64,000 bases of DNA from positions 77,130,713 through 77,194,712 of the forward strand of contig OW799236.1 of assembly GCA_941918925.1 (NCBI GenBank), read 5' to 3'. This DNA comes from Phyto melanocephala. Its lineage: Eukaryota > Arthropoda > Insecta > Diptera > Rhinophoridae. The notes beneath the pieces were generated by a model. The model worked only from the letters and a program-made list of their open reading frames with translations, had not been told where the DNA came from and made no database searches. This document shows, in pieces, positions 11,597 through 23,815 of the stretch. The stretch's first letter is position 1. Each line of letters begins with the position of its first letter. The position numbers and the translations under genes are program-made.

Positions 11597-11814
11597 GGAC
11601 CATTATTACAACTTGCCGTTAGCTAAAGGCAGGATTTTGTCGGACAGATAAATGGCTTTGAATTATAAACTCTTAATTTATTATTTTTTATCCATTAGGT
11701 ATTATTAAAATTAATAATAATAACTATAAAAAATGGAAGTTGTAATAATGCAAAGCTAACGGACAGACAGACAGAATCCTACCTTTAACTGAATGCAAGT
11801 TGTATTAATGGCAC
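11597..11814. mobile_element. Harbinger-like MITE, copy A (218 bp, TAA duplication)
   Basis: The left end GGACCATTATTACAACTTG and the right end complement GTGCCATTAATACAACTTGC are imperfect long inverted repeats of about 50 bp. They share TTAxxTAAAGGxAGGATT and a TCGGACAGA-like stretch. It is flanked by TAA at 11594-11596 and 11815-11817. A 3-bp TWA duplication with GG-starting TIRs is the pattern of the PIF/Harbinger superfamily. It matches copies at 13134 and 23816. No coding sequence. Confidence 0.72.
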
Positions 11815-11817
11815 TAA

Positions 11818-13130
11818 GGCCTATATTCAGTTAAATAAATTTAATGTAAAAGTTTACTAACTTTCAGTTAGATTAAACTGAAGTTTAAACTATTAATTAA
11901 AAATATTCGTTAACAATAGGCAAGAGTTAGTTAACTTGTGGTTATCAATTATTATGAATGAATTTCAAAAAGAAGAAGCAATGTATACTTAAATATAAAT
12001 TCTTAATGTGCACCCATCTGCTAATAAATTTATTAAAAATTTAATGTATTTTGAAAGAATTTTTGCTATAAATTTAACAATTCTCTTAGATAAACGATAT
12101 CTCATGAAAAACTCTGCATCAGGTAAAATTAAAATGATCCATTCGACTTTTGTGGTTATATTTTCTTTTCATACCATAAGAAATATTTACTTTATATAAA
12201 TTATACAAATGTGTAAATTGTTTAAAAATAGCAAAAATATAATATATTTATATTTAAACATCAAATATTTTTTTCCAGTTAAGAACTTAAACGCCAAATA
12301 GTACTCGGTTAAATTTAACTGAAATTTGTTATAAGATAACTGAACTTTGTGTTAATGGGTTTGGCTAACCAAGGTTCAAATTTTGAGTTTAGTGTTAACT
12401 GTAGGTTAATTTTTTTATTGTTAACGGCCCTAAGTAGTATAACATTAATACATAATATAAAGGTTTGATTTAGTTTAGGTATTTTTTTATTATTTGAATT
12501 TAAAAATGTAATAAAATTATATACTCGGTAATAATGTTTTGCTAAAATTTATTTACTTTATTTTCATGAGAGGCCATCTCAGAAACTAAGACCATCATTG
12601 ATAGCAAGGATGGAAGTGTAGAGGTAGGGTAGGTAGAATATGACACCTATACCACTTATAACAGGTTTCCTCAACTTATTATTCATTTTGCTGATGTTTA
12701 CTTAAGTTTATTTTTAATGTTTCAGTTTTTATTGTTTTTGTTGTTCAATATAATTGAATAGCTTCCTAATATTTATTTTATTATGCAGCGAATCTTTGTT
12801 TAACTAAATGGGTCAGGATTCACTCCATGAGCATGGCCGGTAGTTTAAGGTAGCAATGCCCTTAAGAGTTAAAGCTACTACGATTTGATTCGTTACAGTT
12901 AGTAAGTCGGCCGGCGCATAAGGCAAGAAAAAGTAATTTTTTGTTGTGGATTAAAAATCACTCGTTAGTTAAGCTTAAAATTATCTTCATCGCTAAATAA
13001 AATATTTTGAATACGACAATCAATATTGTTAAAAAAATAGTTTGTAAACGTTTCAAATTAAATCAAATCAAACTGTCACATAAAACACAATTGTTGACAA
13101 CTTAAAGTTCACTTCTCACCCTTAACAGAA
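11818..13130. other. AT-rich region with possible further MITE (about 11818-12434)
   Basis: TAA followed by GGCCTATATTCAGTTAA at 11815-11834, and ACGGCCC followed by TAA near 12435, could be the ends of another TAA-flanked element. The inverted match beyond GGCC is poor, so I do not call it. The rest is AT-rich with no homology seen. Confidence 0.35.
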
Positions 13131-13133
13131 TAA

Positions 13134-13352
13134 GAGTCGTTATTACAACTTGGCATTAGTTAAAGGTAGGATTTTATCGGACGGATAAGCAGTACTCGAT
13201 TAGTAGAACTTTACTTTAATCTAAAGTCAGCGGTAAGTTAAAGATAAGATCATTCAACCTGTTAAGTTACACTAAGGTTGTAATAATGATTAACTGCTTA
13301 TTTGTCCGACAAAATCCTACCTTTAATTAACACCAAGTTGTTATAACGGACC
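13134..13352. mobile_element. Harbinger-like MITE, copy B (219 bp, TAA duplication)
   Basis: Inverted arms of about 70 bp: left GTTATTACAACTTGGCATTA, then AAAGGTAGGATTTTATCGGA and GGATAAGCAGT; the right arm is the complement with few changes. TAA flanks lie at 13131-13133 and 13353-13355. This is the best preserved of the three copies and could fold into a long hairpin. Confidence 0.8.
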
Positions 13353-13355
13353 TAA

Positions 13356-15463
13356 GTAAAACAAATGCTTTTTTTTTGATGGGTTCGGTTAACGTTATTA
13401 TAATACTGGAGTTTAAGTTTCGGTGCCGTTATACGAAATCCCAAATAATACATACATTTGATGCCGAAATTTTAAAGTTCCGGTTGTTCCTTTCAGTTGT
13501 TATCCTTCATATATTTATTTTATTTATTTTTTCAACTTGTATCGAGATTTAGTTTTAAACTATAGATTTATAGTTTTTTTTTTATTCACACATGAAGTAC
13601 TTTTTATTAAAAAAAAAAATTTTTTTTTGTAAAAATTATTTTTTTTCGTAATTGTTTTTTTTTAATTTAAAAATAATTTTTTATTTCTTTTAATGAAATT
13701 GAAGTTTTATTAATTCTTCTTCTTTTTTTGTAAAATATTTTTATGTAATTTTTAATTTTTCAGATTTTTTCGTTGAAATTATAATGCTGAAATAAAATCG
13801 CATCTTTTAGAAAGATTTTATTATATTTTTGTAGTTTTTGTTTTGATGAAGTTTTAATTTTTGGTTGAACATTTAAGAATTATTTGATTTAATTTTATTT
13901 GAAAATAGGTACCTATTGTCTTTTAAATATTTATTAATAAATTATTTTTTGTATTGTTTTATCATGCCTACAGCCATATAAATGAATGCACATACATACA
14001 TACGATCATATGTATGTATGTACATATATATATTTATATTTTTTTAAATTTCTTTGTTTTTACGTTTATATTTAATTAATTTCTTAACAATGTATTTTTT
14101 TGTATTTATAAATTATTCGGTTACTGTTTAATATTTCATTATTTGTTGTTATTAATTTTTATTTCAATTGACTATTAATATGCGCTTTAATTTAGAAAAC
14201 TAAATAAACAATTTATTTTAAATTTGTTTTATTAAAAAAAAAAAAACACAAACACACATAAACATATTTTTCTTTTCTTAAATAAGTCAAAAATTCCAAC
14301 AAAACTATTGTTACAATACAATTTATTTATTTACTATTTGTTTTTTTCATTAAAAAAAAAAGTAAAAATCAAACACAATGGCAACAACAGCGAAAACTAT
14401 AACAAAAAACAGCGGCCACAACAATTTTAGAAATTAATTATTTAGAAAAATACCATATCATTAACACTTATTTTGCAAACAACACACAAAAAAAAACTAA
14501 AGGCCAGCAAGTAAAAACTACAACAACAACCACACACGTGTGTATTACATGAGCGCGTGTGTGCATGTGTTTTCGACGGAAGAAGGAAATGAAACTCAAA
14601 CGACAGTTGAAAGAAAAATCGCACTTTTAAAACACGACAACGCAAAAAAATTAAGCGCCAAAAAATATTTTTTAAATTTTATTTGTTTTTATTTAAATAC
14701 ATACTTATTTTAAGAAAATACCTACTTTTTTTTAAATTCATTTAAATTATTGACACTTAATGTTTTTAATTAATTTTTGATTGGTATTATTTTATTTTTT
14801 TTTAATTTAATTAATTTTTTTTTCTTTACGAGATAATAGTCTCGTGATTGTTTTGAAAATTTATTTTAATTTTTTTTCAATTTCTAGTAATTTTCTTTAT
14901 GTTGTAAATTTATTTCGTTTCGGTTTTTTGTTTTTAAAATTCAATTCAAAACACACAAAAACGAAAGAAAAAACGGAAAGAATGTTACGAGCCGACAACG
15001 ACGACAAACACCGTAAAACACTACCAAACCTGATGAAATCGATTTGTAACTAAAAATGCTCGCAATTGAAATGTGTGAATTTCTCAAAAAAAGTTTTTTT
15101 GTTTTGTTGTTTAAACGTATTTATTTGCGTTGTTGCTGCTGCCTCTGATGTTGCTGTCACAGCGACAGCGTTGTACAGCACTGGCAGAGTAAAAGTTATA
15201 CACAGTTACAGTTAGTTAGTATGATCTGGTTTGTTCGTAGTTAGTTAGTATTGTTTTGCTGACTCAGACGTTGGCGTTAATGTCTGATGCCTGCAGATGT
15301 TGATGATTTTGCTCGTAATTTTGTTTTTGTTTTGCTGTTGGTTGTTGCTGTAATTTTTGTAAAAAAAGCCGATATGATGATGATAGTGCTGTGCTGTTGA
15401 TGTTATTTAAAGGCTAAGGAACTAGTGCACAGTGGTTCGAAAATATATTCAATGGTACTATTG
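13356..15463. other. T-rich and AT-rich region; possible untranslated or promoter-like patch at about 15120-15410
   Basis: 13500-14420 is dominated by poly-T and poly-A tracts. A TATG/CATA microsatellite lies at 13985-14030. The 15120-15410 patch is richer in GTTGCTGCTGC, CAGCGACAGC and TTAGTTAGT, a style common in fly 5' untranslated exons read on the minus strand. No coding frame or splice-supported exon can be shown, so no gene is called. Confidence 0.35.
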
Positions 15464-15942
15464 GTAACCCCCCGACCACACGAGCAACACATGACATTAA
15501 CGTGTGGACTGCATGAATATGTATTAGAATACATATTTAGCAATAAATGTTATAATACATTGCTGAGCAATAATCTTTTAACACAAATAAAACGTAACAA
15601 CAACACGAATGTATAAGAGAACGTCGCAGAAAAAAAGAAAACATTAAAATTAACATTGTTATTATAAAAAAATTTAAGTTTTTTAATTATATTTAAATAT
15701 ATAATGGCAAAAGAACCGTTTTAATCTAGAGCTTTTAGTGAAATTTATTTTCGTATATTTTTTGTAAAATTTTTAATTATAGATCAATCTCCAGAAAAAT
15801 TTTTAATTTTATGTTTGAAGATATTTACGTGCTCACCACCTAGAGATATAAGCTTGAACATTGGCAATTTGCTGCCGTTATTCTACCGGCTTTATTGCTT
15901 ATGTTAAGACATAATCAATCGCTCGTGTGGTCGGGGGGTAAC
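15464..15942. mobile_element. GC-rich inverted-repeat element, unclassified
   Basis: A 22-bp inverted repeat bounds 479 bp: ACCCCCCGACCACACGAGC within 15464-15485 and its complement at 15921-15942, 21 of 22 positions matching. Outside the repeats a GTACTA hexamer occurs on both sides (15455 and 15943), possibly part of a degenerate 8-bp duplication. The interior is AT-rich with no transposase. The inverted repeat is certain; transposon identity is inference. Confidence 0.55.
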
Positions 15943-16021
15943 GTACTACCTATAAACTGTGAAAACAAAAATATTAAAATATTATTGTATTCTGATATTG
16001 CGTATAAAGTGAGATTAATGT

Positions 16022-16144
16022 GCTGTTTTTACAAGCCGATTGAGTGATTGTCTTAGACGATTTATGTGTAATTTGTTTTTGTTACAATAACAAAATACAC
16101 ATAAATCGTCCAAGACAATCACTCAATCGGCTTGTAAAAACAGC
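16022..16144. repeat. Near-perfect 123-bp palindrome (hairpin)
   Basis: The arms 16022-16070 and 16096-16144 are 49 bp each with a single mismatch (A/G). The 25-bp centre is itself partly self-complementary around TTTTTGTTA-CAA-TAACA. A transcript would fold into one long hairpin. The arms contain ACAAGCCGATTGAGTGATTG. No coding frame or nearby element ends were identified. Confidence 0.92.
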
Positions 16145-17743
16145 GCATAAGATTAAAAAACATGCTTTTAAAGTAGTGTTTTTATGCAGTTTTGGGAAAT
16201 TGGTGGGTACATTAAAACTTTTTTTGCACAATTGTCTAACATCTACCTTTTTTGACGACTAAACTTAAAACAAAGTAAGAGGGTCGAATTTTGACTAAAA
16301 GGCGAAACTAGTCATTGTAAACAGGGCGGAATAAGATTCGTACAGACATATATACAATACTTATTATGTCTGTAGTCTACTATGTCTGTATGGACTACTA
16401 TGTTTGTAGTATAAGGTCAGATATGCTTTTAAAATATAATGACAAAAACACAAATAAGATACACTGTGTGCTGCTTTATGTTGTTATTGTCATCTATACA
16501 TAAACATACGTACATACTTAACATAACAACAACAGCCAGCAACACATAGACGTCAGCGTTGACACAGCCGGAGCAGCGTTGGGCTGTAAAGTAAAACAAA
16601 AACAATTTACACTCATACAAATTGAGAATCGTCATTTTCATCTTCATCGCCAATTGTAAACAAATCATTTTATATATAATAATGATGTTAAGAATGATGC
16701 AGCAAATGCTTGTATGTATATTTATTTTCTTATAGCTGTTGTCTATGGCTGTACATAAGGCTGACGTTCCGTCATCAAGTAGTGTCACTTCGAACGTCAA
16801 GCACTTTACTAAATGAATAATTTTACTTGTAATTTTCCTTTATACATTTTCTTTGTTTGTGCGTTTTTTTACTCATAAGTCTGTCTGTCCTTGTGTAATG
16901 ATTCCTTAAGTTTGTAATTGTTTTTGGCTTTGTTGTTGAATTTTTTGTTGAAATCTGTTTTTAGCATAGTTTAGTCCTCTTTTACTTCTACTCCTCTGAA
17001 GTTTAATTGTTATTGTGGTTGTTTTGTTGGGAAATGTGCAAAAAGTGAAATAAAATTGTAAATAACAACAATACATGCACACAGAACCAAAGAAAAAAAT
17101 CCACACTAAAAATATGAAAACAACTTACAGTGGAGCGGAATGGGAATGGTTTGTTTGGTTGTTCTACAAATGGTGTTAATTACATAAGGTGATAGCGCAA
17201 GGGAGATTTTCTTTAGTCTCTTTTTTATATATGGAGTTTGACTATTCTTGGCACTGAAATCTTTTTATATATAGAGTTTGACAATCATTGTCACAAAAAA
17301 AAAATAATTAGCTGGGCTGGCATCGCCACCTGGTTCTACGTATTGTATCCAGAATAACCCAGTGTAGTCTATGCACGAGTCTAAAGCATATGGGCTAATC
17401 CAAAAATTTTCAAACCTAAGGCAGAAATTTAAAGTTACCCAAAATCCAAATGTTTGTTAATGGAATAATAGGATACATATTCAAGCTTCAAAATATATAA
17501 GCAATAAGGTTTTACGGTGGTTTGTTTGTCCTTGGCAGAGGCTAACGTAAACGTACCTCTTGCTTTCATTTATTTTTGTAAAAAAAGGGTATTTTCTACG
17601 GTCAAAAAAGTTGACAAAACAGTCGTTTCAGTATTTAGCGTTAAGCAAAACTTTAATTTGTTTAATTTTCTTTTATTTAAGATAAAAATCATATTTGTTA
17701 ATTATCTAATATATATTAACAATTTGAACTAAAAATGGGTACT
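16145..17743. other. Non-coding region with short local duplications
   Basis: A degenerate tandem of CTATGTCTGTAGT-like units lies at about 16365-16412. A roughly 45-bp near-duplicate containing TATATAxGGAGTTTGAC is repeated at about 17222 and 17262. No coding homology seen; some GTTGTTG/CAACAA-rich stretches resemble fly intergenic or untranslated sequence. Confidence 0.45.
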
Positions 17744-19173
17744 CTGTGTGTAACGTCCGTAACGGAAAATAGGGTTTTTTAAGTTTAACAGAATGAATTT
17801 TAATAATTTTGTTTTCCAAACTAGCTTTATAAGCATAGTTTTTTATGCACTTTAATCTGATGAAAAAAAAAGAAATACATTTATTACACTTTTTTTTCGA
17901 AATATAAATGACAAAGTGTGTAACGTCCGTAACGGCATGAAAATACCCAAAATTTTATTTTAATATAATGAGGTGGAAGTAAGTGTTTATAATGGATTTT
18001 CATCTGCTGAATCTGAATCTGGGCTTTAAATTGCTCTAGGTTGCCGAGGACCCGAAAAACTTAAACTCAAAGTAACAAAAAGTGTGTTTAAATAACATAC
18101 GATCCTCCAATCTGCAACTTAAATTGAGATGAATTTCAAATTCTGCTGAAACATAAAATAATTCTTAAAAATCAATTATTGGTAATCAATAACCATGTTG
18201 TAAACCGCAACCCCCATGTCCCTCTTCAAATATTTGGCGGTACGCCCATGCATGCTATGTTTAAGTACTGGATTTTCCGTTAGAAATTAGGAATTTTTTT
18301 GCTACTTTGCATGGAAAAGGAGCGGTGGACGGTGTTGGCGCTATTGTTAAGCGAAAAGTTTGGCAACTGGTAAAAGCCCAAAATCTCATCTTAAAAAACG
18401 CTCGAGATTTTCACAAATTAGCAAAAAAAAATGTAAATGGCGTTTTCTTAATTTACGTTAGTAAAAATTATATCAAAACTATATCTGACGAAATATCAAA
18501 AACATGGGTAAATGTATAAAATATTCTAGCTCTTAAATCATATCATTATTTTTCAGGCTTTCCTAATGTCAATACTATATTATATTGGGGCTATTAAGCA
18601 TAAGATACAATGTTAAACAGTCAAATAAACAAATAAATGTAAGCTAATATAAGAGTAATGAAATATTCTATAATTTTTTTGTAACTAATAAGTTAATAAT
18701 TACAAGTTTAAAAAGATTTTTTAATACATAAATGTTTTTTATATACACAATTTGGTTTAATGGAAAAAGTGTAACGTCCGTAACGTAACGTCCGTAACAG
18801 ACAAAAATTAAGATTTTTGCTTAACGGGACTACTTAGACTTCTTTTCTAAGCAGGATTGATATCGTCATATATTCCAATTAATTTTTTGTGTATGAAATT
18901 TGTTTGTTTATTATGCAAAGTTCGCTAAAAAAAATGTGTAAATGCACATAAGCCTCAATATCGACTTCCATTTTTTGTAACGTCCGTAACGGAACTTTAA
19001 GCTAGCATAACTTTTTTTCAAAAACAGTTAACCTTTAAGTTTAAAACCAGTTTTGAAGAACTCCCAAAGAACTGCATTTTGCAAAAAATTTCATGAAAAT
19101 ATTCCAATGTGAACGCCAGCTGTGTCAATCTTAACAAGCAAAATTGCGTGCGAATGTAACGTCCGTAACGCAG
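17744..19173 (+). mobile_element. Iteron-bearing element (six GTAACGTCCGTAACG copies), unclassified
   Basis: The 15-mer GTAACGTCCGTAACG occurs at 17750, 17920, 18771, 18785 (last base A), 18977 and 19156, always on the plus strand. Two copies are clustered at 18771-18799 and the outermost copies lie close to the proposed ends. CTGTG at 17744 and CAG at 19171 could be termini, flanked by TACT and TATT. The only coding trace is the remnant at 18293-18519. Repeated short motifs near ends are typical of transposase-binding iterons. The repeats are certain; the boundaries and class are inference. Confidence 0.55.
18293..18519 (+). pseudogene. Fragment of a transposon-associated protein with FFAT-HGKGAVDGVG motif
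   Basis: The open segment reads FFATLHGKGAVDGVGAIVKR, then KVWQLVKAQNLILKNARDFHKLAKK and a VFLIYVSKNYIK stretch. I recall FFATSHGKGAVDGxGGxVKR from repetitive uncharacterised proteins of insects and other animals, but I cannot name the family or its function. It lies inside the iteron-bearing element between copies two and three. There are no surrounding domains, so it is a short remnant of a longer protein. Search result needed for class. Confidence 0.5.
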
Positions 19174-21419
19174 TATTAGCCCATATATCCCATTGAGAAA
19201 TATTTTAAAGATAACCCTGGTCCAGGCAGAGAAAAGTAGTATATGTATCAAGTATCTACTTTATAGTAATGAAAATAAGCAATTATTTGGTACTTAGTAC
19301 CCAGTTAAGCATTAATTTACTTGAGTGTATGAATTAGTTGGTGTTTTTTATTGAAAACTAAGATTTTACGTTAATATTGTAAGCTATTGAACCTAAATTA
19401 TCAGGCATTCCTGAATTCCCATACTAGTCTGACATTATGTTAAGTTGCTAATGCCAGGGCTGGAATGTATTTAAACTCAAAATGATCTTCTCAGTGACAG
19501 CACATGTAATCTGAAAGAATCTGCGATGTTAAGATTATCAGAGAATGAACAGTTTTGATCCGTTAGAAAATATGAGATATATTAGTCATCCAGTCTTCTC
19601 TAGTCGGTATGGGCACCTCAAACGTCTACTTTAAGTTCAAAGTAAGAAGAAATGGTTTAATTTACATTGCTACATTTGTCATAATCTGACTTTGGTCTTT
19701 CCACATAGTTGAGTTTTAAATGGCCAATCACTGTGTGTCAATCATGATCATAGGTGACAATTTTTTCTACCTTAACCTTAGTTTACCTTAGTTTTGTGTA
19801 AGGTAACCTACTAATAAGCTTGGCATCCGAAAAAAGCTTAACAGGCCACAAAGTAACTACTTCTGTTGGAAAATATATGTAAATGGTTACCCGCAGTCCT
19901 CAGGTCCACCACCTCTGCAAACTTCAGTCATTAAACAAACATTCTCTGTATATTTTTTGTTTTGGCTCAGAGAAAAGTTACTTCTACACAGATTACATCT
20001 ACTACCGATAATTTTGATCTCAAAAAACAATTAAAATTTTAAATGAATAATACAGGTAGAATCTCTTTTTAGGAATTATTATTATTATTAATGACATATT
20101 CTTAAAGAACTTAATCTATTCACATACATCTTAAAAGAAATAAAAATAAATAAAATAAAAAAAAAAAAAGTATGTATACATATTAAATATTGCATAAGTT
20201 GTTAACATATAACTTCCACAGATCTCTATCATGTGCAATAGCTTTCAATTGACCAAAAGATTTCCTCGTTTCTTGCATCACAAGAAAAATTATAATATAA
20301 TTTTCAGTCCTTATTCTCTCAATTAATATGTTTTCAATTAAAAAAAAAAGATGTAGGTACATACCTAGATGATATTTAATGCAAATATTATATTCAAAAA
20401 AATACTACTGATTCAACGCCACTGTGATTCATCTGTGTGTAAAATGTTGTTTGCAGGTCATACAACATGTTCTCTCTAAACCGAAAACAAACAACACATA
20501 GCCGTTAACACAGAGCTGCAGTATTCGTACGTCGCTTGTCGTCAGAATTTTTAGCAGCAGAGCAGCGACAGTCTAGCAGAGCATTCAACCTCAACAAAAA
20601 ATTATAAACAAGAAAAAAGCAACAGCAACAAAGAAAGTAAAATACGTCATAATTAAGTTTAATTGTGAAATTTATTTTAAATACAAAACAACAACATTAC
20701 ACATTTACAAACATACATACTTACATTCATTCGCAGATACCGAACAAACAAAACAAGCTCTTAACGGAATGTATATTTGTATTATTGTTGTTGAAGTTGT
20801 TGTTGCTGTTTATTTTTCACATATTTGTTTTGTTTGGGGTTTTGTTTACATTTCCTTGAACAAAAACAAACTAAATAAACACCAACAATGAAAAAAGTTT
20901 TTGTAGATGAAGGTAAAAAACAATTAAATTAGAGTTGCCAGAAATTTTCGGCAAAAAATTTATCACTATTATATAGAAAACTTTTGATACATCTATATTA
21001 TATTTTAATGTATAAGAGAGCTTTAGCCAAGTTAACAACAAACCGGTAATTTATTAAAATTTGTTTTTGTAAACGCCTTTTTGAGTTTTTATTTAAGTTG
21101 AGAAATTCCTATAGTCAAAATATCACAAAAAGTGAGAACTATGAAATCAATTAACACTTGATCTCTAAGGCTACATACTAGGCACGTATACACTATTAAA
21201 TTTTAATTACATATAACAAAATTATTGCTTAAAATATTTAATTAATTAACTACTTGATTTGTTTTTAATTTTTAGTTAATTTTTTATTTTATATAATTAA
21301 TTTTTTAATTAATTATATAATTAATAATTTTTAATTAAATATATTGTCAAAATATATAGAAATTTCCATCAGTTAAAATATAAAACAGGAGTACGAGTGA
21401 TTTTGAATTTTTATATAAA
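19174..21419. other. Non-coding region; possible promoter-like patch at about 20460-20680
   Basis: Mostly AT-rich. The patch at 20460-20680 has CAGCAGAGCAGCGACAGTC and CAACAGCAACAA stretches in the style of a fly 5' untranslated region. I could not show a TATA box, Inr or coding start convincingly. 21230-21360 is an AT-only self-complementary stretch (TTAATTAAT). Nothing else recognised. Confidence 0.35.
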
Positions 21420-22220
21420 TAGTTAACTGTATTTCACTGTTCAAGCCCTTTCATTTGATACCCATATTAATGGGGTTAAAAAAATTTCACCATTTTGTTT
21501 CAAATACCATCTTAAGATCTTACACTTATTTAATAATGTACAGTAAAGTCCTTTCATTTGATACTAATCTTTTGAGGGTTAAGCGGGACAATGTCGTACA
21601 TACTTAACTCATATGTATATTCGGTAGTTAAACTAGGAAGATTATTAATTTTTTCTTTACAAAGAACTGTATTTTACTAGTCATGCACTTTCTTTGACAC
21701 CTTTATTTGCTGTCTTAATTATTCGGTGTCTTAATTAGTTCAAGACCGATTTATTAGTTCTTCTCATAAATAATTTTAAAAGCCACTGCTTATAATTTGG
21801 TGTGTTTACGTTTCCAAAAATTATTAAGGAGTTTGAAAAATTTGATATTTATAAAAATTTTCCCAAAAAAATTTATTAAATTATTCAAGGATTGAAAAAT
21901 TGTAATTTTTGTGGTGATAAGGGAAAATAGAGGCAGTCGTGATTTTTTGTTCATATTTAAAAAAATTATTAGCAGATTAGCCTGATTTTCAATACTGACC
22001 TGCTCCCAAAAATGTCTGATATTTTGGTACCGCATACGGTTTTGGTGATGTCGGGTGGATACAAAAAAACGATTCCAATATACACAAGGACAGATGGAGA
22101 AGGCTCAATCGACTCCCCTATTCCTAAGCTGTCTGAAAATATATACTTTATGGGGTCGAAAATTAATACTGGAGATATTTTACATGGAATGATAAACCTA
22201 TATATGTATACCCTAACTCT
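21420..22220 (-). mobile_element. Interspersed hairpin-ended element, copy H3 (minus orientation)
   Basis: The right part (22075-22190) reads on the minus strand as the head: ATAAAGTATATATTTTC, then AGCTTAGGAATAGGGGAGTC, then a degenerate CTGTCC stretch. The left part carries two CCTTTCATTTGATAC segments (21448 and 21541), the reverse complement of the body motif in copy H1. The tail hairpin is missing. Confidence 0.5.
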
Positions 22221-22846
22221 CTTTATGTATATACATAAAAATAAAAATGTTAAACGAAAATATAATTTTGAAAATTAAATTAAATTGGTAAAGAATTTTT
22301 TTATTATTGTTTTTTATGTATGAAGTGTGACATTTTAATTAATGAGAGAAGAAAAAAAAATATTTTTAATCTATTTATTTCGACAGCTGCAGTTAAAAAT
22401 AAGTGAACAAAAATTTAACTAACGAAACAAAACTACCTGTCGAATAAATATGACTTGATACGTACGTAGTTTTAAATTACTTATAAGTTTAAAATTACTT
22501 TAATTACTTTAAATTACTTATAAGTATACCGATAATGAATGTTGATGATAAAATCGTAGCTGAAGTTTAATAATAGAATAACTGAATAGTTTATTTAGTG
22601 ACTGGTCATTTTAGTCCATCGTAAAAAAACGAACTAGGCTTTTTCATATTTTGAACTAGTTCTGTTTTGAATATATGTTTTACTTTTAAGCACAAGTTGA
22701 AAAAGAGACAAATTTAATCAAAATTTGTACATTTCACGACAAAAAAATTAAAACAAAACGAAAATTAAAGAAAAAATCAGAAAACAAAAAAAAAAAAAAA
22801 TGCCAACATTACCGCAGAGGTACCAAACTTAATTAATTTTTAATCA
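22221..22846. other. No recognisable feature
   Basis: AT-rich, with a poly-A tract near 22785. No genes seen. Confidence 0.5.
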
Positions 22847-22854
22847 CAAAAATA

Positions 22855-23673
22855 CAAGGTTGGCAACCGAAACGAATAACGGTATCGGTATGAAGTTTTT
22901 TATTATTTCGGTAACGGTATCGGTATCGGTATTTTAATTATAACGGTATCGGTATACCGGTATAAATAAAAGATTTTGAACATATACATATTTAATTTTT
23001 ATTTATTTATTTAATTAACAACAATATTAACTAAACATTAACTTCTTTTCGAAATATTATATTTAGTAAGTAATATTAGGAACACACACATGTTCTTTTT
23101 CCTTGACAATGCAGTTGTTAATTTTTTTTCAAAATCAAACTCAAATAATTTTCTGCAAATATTTTCCTTTGGTCGAGGCATTTTGTTCTTGTTATCATAT
23201 ATTGTTCAAATATTTTTTAAATGCTTTTAAATCTAGTTTGATCACTTAAGTTGTGCGCTTCAAAGAATAGCTTTTTTCAGTTGTAACAATACAAATTTAT
23301 ACAGGTGACCTTATTATACAACAAATCTTATATGTTTCATTTTTTCGGTGCAAATTTGTTTGCAAGAAACAAAGAACAGCTGACACACTGCAACCATCTA
23401 TACAAATTCTCCTTGGCCAGTAGCAAAACAATGGCAGTGTTGTCATCGTGGAGTGTGAAGGTAAATAAGCAATTTCAACTAACACAATAGTGTTGAACAT
23501 ATAGAAATTTGATGCTATTTGCTTAATTGGTATGCATTTTAAATACCGAAACACTGAAATGATGATACCGGTATAATACCGGTATTAAGGGAAACGGTAT
23601 CGATACCGGTAATCAATTTTAAACGGTATTTAATCGGTATCGGTATCAATAACGGTATCGGTTGCCAACCTTG
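22855..23673. mobile_element. Non-autonomous hAT element, 819 bp, 8-bp target duplication
   Basis: TIRs CAAGGTTGGCAACCGA at the left and the exact complement at the right (16 bp). The 8-bp duplication CAAAAATA is identical at 22847-22854 and 23674-23681, which is diagnostic of hAT. Both subterminal regions are packed with GGTATCGGTAT / ATACCGATACC units, including CGGTATACCGG-like palindromes. These are likely binding sites for the transposase, as in Ac/Ds-type elements. The interior is AT-rich and has no transposase domain, so it must depend on a helper. Confidence 0.92.
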
Positions 23674-23815
23674 CAAAAATATTAATAAATTATATGACAG
23701 CACTTTATTGTTGTCAGAAAAGGTGTAAAAAAGAGACGTACCATTATTTCAATTCGTACATACATACGTATAGTTTATTTTGTTGTATAGCTAAAAAATT
23801 TAACCAAGAGTCTAA

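Noticed and set aside
15425..15616. 63-codon frame spanning the GC-rich inverted repeat
   Set aside because: No homology and it starts outside the inverted repeat; likely chance.
20460..20680. Possible host promoter and 5' untranslated exon
   Set aside because: Sequence style is suggestive, but no core promoter combination, splice donor or coding start could be shown.
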